Below are positions 1 to 5,116 of a stretch of DNA of 5,420 bases, piece after piece. A program made the position numbers and the translations under genes. The stretch comes from an uncultured Ruminococcus sp. (GTDB taxonomy: Bacteria; Bacillota; Clostridia; Oscillospirales; Acutalibacteraceae): NCBI GenBank assembly GCA_902762335.1, contig CACWNZ010000134.1:1-5420 (forward strand), given 5' to 3'. The notes beneath the pieces are model-generated. The model saw only the letters and a program-made list of their open reading frames with translations, was not told the origin of the DNA and ran no database searches. Positions within the stretch are counted from its first letter, which is position 1. Every line of letters begins with the position of its first letter.

Positions 1-7
1 TCTTCAT
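1..7 (-). CDS. start of a leftward gene cut by the window edge (product unknown)
   Basis: Only the first two codons (ATG AAG) and one further base are inside the window, so nothing can be said about the product. The start is supported by the sequence just upstream on the minus strand: an SD of the form GAGGTGATC at 21-13, an almost perfect match to the 16S rRNA 3' end, with 8 bases between GAGGTG and the ATG. It lies 102 bases downstream of the aroK stop and points the same way, so it could be co-transcribed with aroE-aroK or use its own promoter at about 28-36. No clear terminator separates it from aroK. Confidence 0.5.
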
Positions 8-40
8 GATATGATCACCTCTTTTTCAGTATATCATATC
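8..40. repeat. 8-bp perfect inverted repeat around start region
   Basis: GATATGAT at 8-15 and ATCATATC at 33-40 are exact reverse complements separated by 17 bases. One arm sits between the SD and the ATG of the leftward gene; the other touches the extended -10. If transcription starts near 21, only one arm is in the RNA, so an operator in DNA fits better than an RNA hairpin. The repeat is AT-rich, and chance occurrence is possible. Confidence 0.3.
28..36 (-). promoter_or_regulatory. possible extended -10 promoter for the leftmost gene
   Basis: The minus strand reads TGA-TATACT at 36-28, an extended -10 (TG-N-TATAAT type) element. Initiation about 7 bases downstream, near 21, would give a very short leader that still contains the SD. 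No good -35 hexamer lies 16-18 bases upstream, so the call rests on the extended -10 and the position alone. Confidence 0.3.
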
Positions 41-109
41 TGTTCCTTTTTTGGCGGTTACATGTTATTTACAATTTGTTTACTCATTCAAAAGCCCTGT
101 ATATTAATA

Positions 110-613
110 TCACACCCGTGAAATAATCTCCATGCATATCTGCATCGGCGAGCGGGCGGCATCTACCGTAATATCCGCGGCAGCCCTGTAAAGCGGGTCG
201 CGCTTTGCATAAAGCTCACGTATTGCCTCGTTCCTGTCCGGACGGGCAAGAAGCGGTCTTACGTTATCGTTTTTCAGACGCTCCGTCACTACCTCAACGG
301 GAATATCCAGCAGCACTATCGTTCCGTTCCTTTTCAGCGGCTCTACGTTCTCCGCAAAGGTGAGAGTTCCTCCTCCCGCGGCAATGACAAGCCCCTTCTT
401 CATTGAAAGCTCCTTTACCGCCTCACGCTCCCTCTCTCTGAAATACTCCTCCCCGTCGTCACGGAACATATCCGAAATGCTCCTGCCCTCCTTTTTTTCT
501 ATATATGCGTCAAGATCTATGAATGCCATTCCCGATCTTTTTGCAAGCAGCGAGCCTATAGTGCTTTTGCCGCAGCCCATAAAGCCGCACAGTATAATAT
601 TTTTCTTAGCCAT
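110..613 (-). CDS. aroK: shikimate kinase
   Basis: This cytoplasmic kinase phosphorylates shikimate to shikimate 3-phosphate with ATP, the fifth step of the chorismate pathway. The 167-residue product has the usual family length. The Walker A P-loop GFMGCGKST is at residues 10-18, an Asp pair (FIDLD, 31-35) supplies the magnesium/shikimate-side acid, FRERE at 58-62 carries the shikimate-binding Arg, GGG at 80-82 is the family's glycine motif, RPLL at 119-122 supplies the lid Arg, and RDPLY at 138-142 is the adenine-side motif. The SD GGGAG (626-622 on the minus strand) is 8 bases before the ATG. The gene begins 18 bases after the aroE stop, so the two are very probably co-transcribed. All key motifs are intact and nothing is unusual. 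Some genomes name this protein aroL; AroK is the safer general name. Confidence 0.96.
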   Translation of the reverse strand: MAKKNIILCGFMGCGKSTIGSLLAKRSGMAFIDLDAYIEKKEGRSISDMFRDDGEEYFREREREAVKELSMKKGLVIAAGGGTLTFAENVEPLKRNGTIVLLDIPVEVVTERLKNDNVRPLLARPDRNEAIRELYAKRDPLYRAAADITVDAARSPMQICMEIISRV

Positions 614-631
614 GCATATCTCTCCCTTCTG

Positions 632-1471
632 TCAGAATTTTCTTTCCTGTTCCCCGGCGCTTTCCTCTATGAGCAGGTCTATATCGGCCGTATCATACAC
701 CGTGCCGTCCCATATCTCATGAGCGACCACTGCCTGCCATACCAGCATGGACATTCCGCCGCATACCCTTGAGCCGTTTGCGCGGGCAGCCCTTATCAGC
801 TTCGTTTCAAGAGGGTTGTACACCGCATCAAAAACGTTCGCAAAGCCTGCAAGAGCCTTGCTGCTTAACGGCATTTCGTCGGTATGAGGATACATACCCG
901 AGGGAGTGCCGTTTATGAAAAGATCATGCTCTCCGCTTATCTCTGATAACAGACAGCAGTTTATTTTCTCTGTGCCGAGCTTATTTTCTATCTCAAGGGC
1001 AAGAGCCTTCTGTTTTTCAGCGCTCTGAGGGCGGACTGCTATGGTAACTCTGCAGCCCGCAAGAGCCGCTTCATAAGCGAAGGTCCTCGAAACGCCGCCG
1101 CAGCCCGCTATGACCACGTCGCCCTTAAATGGTATCCCCGCAGACGCAAGAGCCTTGAGAAAGCCGTCGGGGTCCGTAGTATATCCCGTTCTGATCCTTC
1201 CGTTCTTAACGGTGTTCACCGAGCCGTAAAGCTCCGCCTTTTTATCAAGGGCATCGAGAAAGGGTATTATCCTCTGCTTATTGGGAATAGTGATATTATA
1301 GCCGTCAAGAGCGTTCAGCTCATCTATTCTCACGGGCAGCTCCTCGGGGGCAACGTCAAGCACGGTGTAGTCTCCCTTAAGCCCTGCAAGCTCAAAAAGT
1401 CTCTTATGGATAAAGGGCGACATCGTGTGTCCTATGGGGTGTCCTATGACGGCAAATCGTCTTTCTGACAT
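632..1471 (-). CDS. aroE: shikimate dehydrogenase (NADP+)
   Basis: The enzyme reduces 3-dehydroshikimate to shikimate with NADPH, the step just before the kinase encoded next door. An upstream ATG at 1477 is in frame, but the SD AGGAG (1484-1480) is only 2 bases from it and 8 bases from the ATG at 1471, so I start at 1471 (279 residues, MSERRF...). The N-terminal substrate domain shows GHPIGHTMSPFIH (10-22), NITIPNK with the catalytic Lys65, and SVNT (84-87); TTDPDGF (98-104) holds the conserved Asp100. The Rossmann glycine loop is GCGGVSRT (123-130), followed by NGTPSGMYP (187-195), DAVYNPLET (215-223) and GGMSMLVWQA (238-247). Two small departures from the usual motifs are HT-M-S for HS-x-S and TTD for NTD; both leave catalytic residues intact. 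I see no strong promoter for aroE-aroK; weak candidates lie at about 1527-1555 and 1595-1600 on the minus strand. Confidence 0.96.
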   Translation of the reverse strand: MSERRFAVIGHPIGHTMSPFIHKRLFELAGLKGDYTVLDVAPEELPVRIDELNALDGYNITIPNKQRIIPFLDALDKKAELYGSVNTVKNGRIRTGYTTDPDGFLKALASAGIPFKGDVVIAGCGGVSRTFAYEAALAGCRVTIAVRPQSAEKQKALALEIENKLGTEKINCCLLSEISGEHDLFINGTPSGMYPHTDEMPLSSKALAGFANVFDAVYNPLETKLIRAARANGSRVCGGMSMLVWQAVVAHEIWDGTVYDTADIDLLIEESAGEQERKF

Positions 1472-1477
1472 TATCAT

Positions 1478-1486
1478 CTCTCCTTT
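1478..1486 (-). promoter_or_regulatory. ribosome binding site deciding the aroE start
   Basis: The minus strand reads AAAGGAGAG directly before ATG-ATA-ATG. Spacing from AGGAG is 2 bases to the first ATG and 8 bases to the second, so the second ATG (1471) is the likely start and the protein loses two residues from the longest possible frame. Confidence 0.7.
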
Positions 1487-1562
1487 GTTTATGCAAAAAC
1501 ACCAAAAAGATATTTTGCAATAAAAAAATATAAAATCATAGAGAAAAAATACGAATGATATA

Positions 1563-1591
1563 TTGACAAAACCGAGAATACCTTATATGAT
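1563..1591 (+). promoter_or_regulatory. sigma-A-type promoter for the acyl carrier protein gene
   Basis: TTGACA (1563-1568) is a perfect -35 hexamer, followed after exactly 17 bases by TATGAT (1586-1591), one mismatch from consensus. Transcription should start near 1598, giving a leader of about 129 bases before the ATG at 1727. Strong promoter quality fits the abundance of acyl carrier protein. No FapR-type operator is apparent around it. Confidence 0.75.
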
Positions 1592-1607
1592 TTGATTATA
1601 GAAAATC

Positions 1608-1637
1608 GTGCGGCAATGCACAGGGCATGTCCGCCCT
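1608..1637 (+). other. two abutting small hairpins in the acp leader
   Basis: GTGC (1608-1611) pairs with GCAC (1618-1621) over a 6-base loop, and immediately next to it AGGGC (1622-1626) pairs with GCCCT (1633-1637), also over a 6-base loop. A competing pairing, GCGG (1610-1613) with CCGC (1631-1634), would disrupt both. The stems are short, and I do not recognise a known riboswitch or protein-binding leader. They may simply stabilise the 5' end of the mRNA. Confidence 0.3.
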
Positions 1638-1713
1638 CATATTGTAGCACACTTGTCCTCAAATGTCTATGACGGAAAAGCATGAGCGCGGTTTTTGTTA
1701 TTTCAATTTTTTT

Positions 1714-1719
1714 AGGAGG
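1714..1719 (+). promoter_or_regulatory. ribosome binding site deciding the acp start
   Basis: A perfect AGGAGG lies 7 bases before ATG 1727. An upstream in-frame ATG at 1682 would add 15 hydrophobic residues that no acyl carrier protein carries and would place this SD inside the gene, so the start at 1727 is preferred. Confidence 0.9.
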
Positions 1720-1726
1720 AGTTAAT

Positions 1727-1954
1727 ATGGTACTTGAAAAGGTAAAGGCTATTCTTAGCGAGCAGTTTGACGTAGAAGAGGATGAGATCACCCCCGAAAC
1801 GTCTCTTATCGACGATCTCAATGCCGATTCGCTCGACGTTGTTGATCTTCTTATGTCTATCGACGACGAATTCGAGGTAGAAGTACCCGATGAGGAAGTT
1901 GAGAACATCAAGACAGTTGACGATCTCGTTAAGTATATAGAGAACCACAAGTAA
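1727..1954 (+). CDS. acpP: acyl carrier protein
   Basis: The 75-residue, very acidic protein is of normal length for the fatty-acid-synthesis acyl carrier. Its Ser35 in the motif ADSLDVVDL (33-41) is where 4'-phosphopantetheine is attached by holo-ACP synthase; the growing acyl chain rides on that arm between the Fab enzymes in the cytoplasm. Helix I (about 2-15), the acidic helix II after DSL, and the family's VPDEEVENIKTVDDLVKYI C-terminal region (53-71) are all recognisable. It is a single-gene unit here: own near-consensus promoter, long leader, perfect SD, and a terminator 13 bases past the stop. No fab, plsX or rnc gene is adjacent within the window, unlike the common cluster, so a dedicated role in another pathway cannot be excluded, but the sequence reads as a standard housekeeping carrier. 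Confidence 0.96.
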   Translation: MVLEKVKAILSEQFDVEEDEITPETSLIDDLNADSLDVVDLLMSIDDEFEVEVPDEEVENIKTVDDLVKYIENHK

Positions 1955-1967
1955 TATACCCGCAATT

Positions 1968-1998
1968 CGCCTGCTTTAACGGCAGGCGTTATTTTTTT
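1968..1998 (+). terminator. rho-independent terminator after acp
   Basis: CGCCTGC (1968-1974) pairs with GCAGGCG (1982-1988) around a 7-base loop, followed by TTA and a run of seven T (1992-1998). It begins 13 bases after the acyl carrier stop and precedes the proS promoter, so it isolates acp as a single-gene transcript. Confidence 0.9.
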
Positions 1999-2008
1999 GC
2001 ATTTGCTA

Positions 2009-2037
2009 TTGAAAAACAGCGGGCATAATAATATAAT
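2009..2037 (+). promoter_or_regulatory. sigma-A-type promoter for proS
   Basis: TTGAAA (2009-2014) and a perfect TATAAT (2032-2037) are separated by 17 bases. Transcription should start near 2044, giving a leader of about 65 bases, far too short for a T-box, which regulates many Firmicute aminoacyl-tRNA synthetase genes. Confidence 0.8.
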
Positions 2038-2061
2038 AGATAACATCACAGCTTTATAAAA

Positions 2062-2088
2062 ATGCCCGCAGTGTTTCGGGCAGGGCAT
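2062..2088 (+). other. small alternative hairpins in the proS leader
   Basis: TGCCCG (2063-2068) can pair with CGGGCA (2077-2082) over 8 bases, or ATGCCC (2062-2067) can pair with GGGCAT (2083-2088). The two are mutually exclusive because they share the 5' arm. No T-run follows, and the second form ends 2 bases before the SD AGGAAAGGA (2091-2099). Either could tune translation slightly; no known element is recognised. Confidence 0.3.
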
Positions 2089-2108
2089 AAAGGAAAGGAC
2101 AGATAAAA

Positions 2109-3551
2109 ATGGCACAGCAGAAGAAAATGGTCGAGGCCATTACGTCAAGAGACGTTGATTTTGCAAAATGGTACACGGACATAGTAAAGAAAGCCGAGCT
2201 TGCGGATTACTCGGGAGTAAAGGGCTGCATGGTGATAAGACCCTACGGCTACGCTATCTGGGAGAATATGCAGCAGGATATGGACAGGCGCTTCAAAAAG
2301 ACGGGACACGAAAACGTATATATGCCCATGTTCATACCCGAGAGCCTGCTACAGAGGGAGAAGGACCACGTTGAGGGCTTTGCGCCCGAGTGCGCATGGG
2401 TAACCATAGGCGGCAGTGAAAAGCTCACCGAGCGCCTTTGTGTAAGACCCACCTCAGAGACGCTTTTCTGCGAGCATTACGCAAAGGTCATAAATTCATA
2501 CCGCGACCTGCCGAAGCTCTATAACCAGTGGTGCTCCGTTGTCCGCTGGGAAAAGACCACAAGACCCTTCCTGCGCACATCAGAATTCCTCTGGCAGGAG
2601 GGACACACCATGCACGAGACTGAGGATGAGGCAAGAGAAGAAACTCAGAAGATGCTGCAGGTATATACCGACTTCTACAAAGAGACCTTGGCTATCCCCG
2701 CAGTAACGGGCAGAAAGACCGAGAAGGAGAAATTCGCGGGCGCAGAGGAGACCTACACCATCGAGCCGATGATGCACAACGGCGTAGCGCTTCAGGGCGG
2801 CACCTCGCACTATTTCGGCGACGGCTTTGCAAGGAGCTTCGGCATAACCTTTACGGGCAGGGACAACACCCTGCAGTACCCCTTCCAGACCTCGTGGGGA
2901 ACATCTACCCGAATGATAGGAGCTATCATAATGGTACACGGCGACGACGACGGACTTGTTCTGCCGCCGAAAATAGCGCCCATTCAGGTAGCGGTCATTC
3001 CGATAGCTCAGAAAAAAGAGGGCGTGCTCGAAAAAGCAGCCGAGCTGAAGGCAAGACTGCTTGATAAGGACTTCCGCGTAAAGCTCGACGACAGCGACAA
3101 GGCTCCCGGCTGGAAGTTCTCACAGTATGAGATGTTGGGAGTACCGCTGAGGATAGAGATAGGTCCGAAGGATATAGAGAACGGTCAGTGCGTGCTCGTG
3201 CGCAGGGACAACCGCGAAAAGACCGTGGTAGCCCTTGAAAATATCGAGGCGGCTGTAGAGCAGGCTCTTAAGGACGTTCACGAGAGTATGTACAGGGCTG
3301 CTCTTAAAAATCTTGAGGAAAAGACCTTCGTTGCCCGCACACACGAGGAATTCCTTGACATCGCAGCAAACAAGCCCGGCTTCATCAAAGCAATGTGGTG
3401 CGGAGACTCAGCCTGCGAGGATAAGCTCAAGGACGAAACGGGCGGCGTAAAATCAAGATGCATACCCTTCAATGAGGAGCATCTCAGCGACGTATGCGTA
3501 TGCTGCGGAAAGCCCGCAAAGCACATGGTATTCTGGGGCAGACAGTATTGA
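2109..3551 (+). CDS. proS: prolyl-tRNA synthetase, archaeal/eukaryotic type
   Basis: This class II synthetase charges tRNA-Pro with proline in the cytoplasm. The 480-residue length and lack of an inserted editing domain between motifs 2 and 3 place it in the short ProS type (type 3), not the roughly 570-residue bacterial type. Visible parts: the proline-binding TSE loop in RPTSETLF (113-120), motif 2 region RWEKTTRPFLRTSEF (146-160) running on to EGH, motif 3 GTSTRMIGAIIMVHGDDDG (264-282) with Arg268, then the anticodon-binding domain from about 290. The C-terminal zinc domain has Cys431, Cys436, Cys463 and Cys466, matching the family's 5- and 3-residue spacings, and the chain ends in the characteristic Tyr (GRQY). 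The ATG is preceded by AGGAAAGGA (2091-2099). It has its own promoter; a hairpin follows the stop. No free-standing editing protein is visible in the window. Confidence 0.98.
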   Translation: MAQQKKMVEAITSRDVDFAKWYTDIVKKAELADYSGVKGCMVIRPYGYAIWENMQQDMDRRFKKTGHENVYMPMFIPESLLQREKDHVEGFAPECAWVTIGGSEKLTERLCVRPTSETLFCEHYAKVINSYRDLPKLYNQWCSVVRWEKTTRPFLRTSEFLWQEGHTMHETEDEAREETQKMLQVYTDFYKETLAIPAVTGRKTEKEKFAGAEETYTIEPMMHNGVALQGGTSHYFGDGFARSFGITFTGRDNTLQYPFQTSWGTSTRMIGAIIMVHGDDDGLVLPPKIAPIQVAVIPIAQKKEGVLEKAAELKARLLDKDFRVKLDDSDKAPGWKFSQYEMLGVPLRIEIGPKDIENGQCVLVRRDNREKTVVALENIEAAVEQALKDVHESMYRAALKNLEEKTFVARTHEEFLDIAANKPGFIKAMWCGDSACEDKLKDETGGVKSRCIPFNEEHLSDVCVCCGKPAKHMVFWGRQY

Positions 3552-3584
3552 TGCCGTCCCGGTACAGCAGTAATCAGCAAAAAA

Positions 3585-3613
3585 GCGCGGTGAGCTTTTA
3601 CGGGTCACCGCGC
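3585..3613 (+). terminator. strong hairpin between proS and the fumarate hydratase genes; weak terminator or operator
   Basis: GCGCGGTGA (3585-3593) and TCACCGCGC (3605-3613) form a perfect 9-bp GC-rich stem with an 11-base loop. On the plus strand the tail is ATTATTATGG, not a clean T-run, so rightward termination may be partial. A run of six A (3579-3584) precedes it, which reads as six T after the hairpin on the minus strand, so it is better formed as a leftward terminator. Because a -10-like TATTAT (3616-3621) follows, an operator for the downstream genes is also possible. Confidence 0.45.
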
Positions 3614-3653
3614 ATTATTATGGAACACAGTCAAGGACGGAAGGGAGAAAAAC

Positions 3654-4505
3654 ATGGATATAAGAAGGATAGACGCCGCAGAGATAACCGCTGCGGTAAA
3701 GTCGCTGTTCATGGATATGAACTACAATATCGGCAGCGATATATTAAAGGCTCTTGAGAGCGCAAAAGATAACGAAACGTCAGAGACAGGCAGGAGCGTT
3801 CTTTCGCAGCTCATAGAGAACCACAAAATAGCCTCGTCGGAGGAGGTGCCGATCTGTCAGGATACGGGAATGGCGGTGCTGTTCGTCGAATACGGCGACC
3901 ATGTGGTAATTGAGAACGGCAGCTTTGAGGACGCAGTCCGGGAGGGCGTAAGACACGCCTATATCGACGGCTATCTGCGCAAATCGGTGGTGACAGACCC
4001 CGTTTTTGACAGAGTGAACACAAAGGACAATACCCCCGCCGTCATCTACACCGAGATAGTTAAGGGCGACAAAATCAAGATACTTGCGGGCTGCAAGGGC
4101 TTCGGCAGCGAGAATATGAGCGCGATAAAAATGCTCACGCCGTCTGCCGGCATTGAAGGGGTAAAGAAATTCATAATGGATACCGTGCTCTATGCCGGAC
4201 CCAACCCCTGCCCGCCGATAGTTGTCGGCATAGGAATAGGCGGCACCTTTGAAAAGGCAGCCATGCTTGCAAAAAAAGCCACCCTCAGACCGATAGACAC
4301 ACACAATCCCGACGAAAGATACGCAGCCCTTGAGGACGAGCTTCTTGAAGCGATAAACAGAACCGGCTTCGGGCCTGCGGGTCTTGGCGGCAGCACGACG
4401 GCTATAGGCGTGAATATCGAGACCTTCCCCACACATATTGCGGGAATGCCCGTTGCGGTGAATATATGCTGCCACGCAGCAAGACACAAGGAAACAGAGA
4501 TCTGA
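3654..4505 (+). CDS. fumA: class I fumarate hydratase, alpha subunit (iron-sulfur)
   Basis: With the beta subunit encoded next, this oxygen-sensitive [4Fe-4S] enzyme interconverts fumarate and (S)-malate. The 283 residues match the N-terminal, cluster-carrying half of single-chain class I fumarases. Likely cluster cysteines are Cys68 in PICQDTG (66-72), Cys186 in NPCPP (184-188), and Cys272 or Cys273 in ICCHAARH (271-278). Asp70, two residues after Cys68, corresponds to the catalytic-site Asp of the family, and GFGSENMS (149-156) is the conserved glycine/Asn loop; Cys147 just before it is extra. The SD AAGGGAG (3641-3647) is 6 bases before the ATG. L-tartrate dehydratase alpha belongs to the same family and cannot be ruled out by motifs alone, but nothing nearby suggests tartrate use. 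The fumA/fumB symbols here mean alpha/beta subunit, not the E. coli paralogues. Confidence 0.93.
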   Translation: MDIRRIDAAEITAAVKSLFMDMNYNIGSDILKALESAKDNETSETGRSVLSQLIENHKIASSEEVPICQDTGMAVLFVEYGDHVVIENGSFEDAVREGVRHAYIDGYLRKSVVTDPVFDRVNTKDNTPAVIYTEIVKGDKIKILAGCKGFGSENMSAIKMLTPSAGIEGVKKFIMDTVLYAGPNPCPPIVVGIGIGGTFEKAAMLAKKATLRPIDTHNPDERYAALEDELLEAINRTGFGPAGLGGSTTAIGVNIETFPTHIAGMPVAVNICCHAARHKETEI

Positions 4506-4518
4506 GGAGGCAGGAAAA

Positions 4519-5079
4519 ATGAGCATAAAGAAAATAACTCTCCCGCTTACAGACGAGATAATAAGGGAGCTTCACGCAGGCGACAGCGTGCTTATATCGG
4601 GCAGCGTTATAACGGGGCGCGACGCCGCCCACAAGCGCCTTTACGAGCTGATAGAAAAGGGCGAGCCTCTGCCCGTTGACATAAACGGCGAGGTCATCTA
4701 TTACGTCGGACCCGCGCCCGCAAAGCCGGGTCATGCGGTAGGACCCGCAGGCCCTACATCAAGCTACAGAATGGACAAATACGCCCCTGCCCTGCTTGAC
4801 AGAGGCTTAAAGGGCATGATCGGCAAGGGCGCAAGGAACGCCGAGGTAGTCGCATCTATGGTAAAGAACGGCGCGGTATATTTTGCCGCGATAGGCGGCG
4901 CGGCGGCTCTTATCTCAAGGAGCATAAAAAGCTCGGAGATACTCGCTTATGAGGATCTCGGCACTGAGGCGATATACCGCTTTCAGGTCGAGGACTTCCC
5001 TGCCGTAGTGGCTATAGACAGCTCCGGCAACAGCGTACTCGTCACAGAGCCGGTCAAGTCCGTTTTACACGGACATTGA
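4519..5079 (+). CDS. fumB: class I fumarate hydratase, beta subunit
   Basis: This is the 186-residue C-terminal-type partner that completes the active site of the preceding iron-sulfur subunit. TGRDAAHKR (32-40) and GPAGPTSSYRMD (75-86) supply substrate-binding residues: Arg34, Thr80 and Arg84 have the same 50- and 4-residue spacings as the substrate-contacting residues of characterised single-chain class I fumarases, as I recall them. KGMIGKG (98-104) and AIGGAAAL (124-131) are also conserved. A GAGGAGG SD (4504-4510) overlaps the alpha stop codon and lies 8 bases before the ATG, with 13 bases between the genes, so translation is probably coupled and the two are made in equal amounts. The tail after residue 172 is variable in the family. 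Its last codons overlap an open, coding-like frame that continues into the next gene (see 5018-5420). No terminator follows. Confidence 0.93.
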   Translation: MSIKKITLPLTDEIIRELHAGDSVLISGSVITGRDAAHKRLYELIEKGEPLPVDINGEVIYYVGPAPAKPGHAVGPAGPTSSYRMDKYAPALLDRGLKGMIGKGARNAEVVASMVKNGAVYFAAIGGAAALISRSIKSSEILAYEDLGTEAIYRFQVEDFPAVVAIDSSGNSVLVTEPVKSVLHGH

Positions 5080-5116
5080 CGAAAACAGCGGCGAAGGCTA
5101 CGACCCCCGCACCGAT

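Noticed and set aside
360..722. Plus-strand open frame of 120 codons across aroK and the end of aroE
   Set aside because: It is antisense to two clearly recognised genes, spans their junction, has no SD, and its Ser-rich translation is what antisense reading of such genes gives.
1595..1600. Perfect TATAAT on the minus strand that could be the aroE -10
   Set aside because: At 17 bases upstream the hexamer is CTGTGC, a poor -35. A second candidate, TTCGTA-17-TATATT (1555-1527), is also weak, so I list neither as a feature.
1682..1726. 15-residue N-terminal extension of the acyl carrier protein from an in-frame upstream ATG
   Set aside because: The perfect AGGAGG lies inside it, 7 bases before the normal start, and acyl carrier proteins do not carry such a hydrophobic extension.
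1489..2115. Minus-strand open frame of 208 codons over the acyl carrier gene and both flanks
   Set aside because: It runs through two promoters, a terminator and the antisense of acp; the product is Ser/Thr-rich low-complexity with no recognisable family.
3780..4526. Minus-strand open frame of 248 codons opposite fumA
   Set aside because: Long antisense frames are a by-product of codon bias in a gene with few antisense stop codons. The sense strand carries an intact, motif-rich enzyme, and no promoter or SD supports the antisense reading.
3654..5079. L-tartrate dehydratase (TtdA/TtdB) as the identity of the two-subunit hydratase
   Set aside because: The families are homologous and motifs overlap, but there is no tartrate transporter or regulator nearby. 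Fumarate hydratase is the commoner identity in anaerobic Firmicutes.
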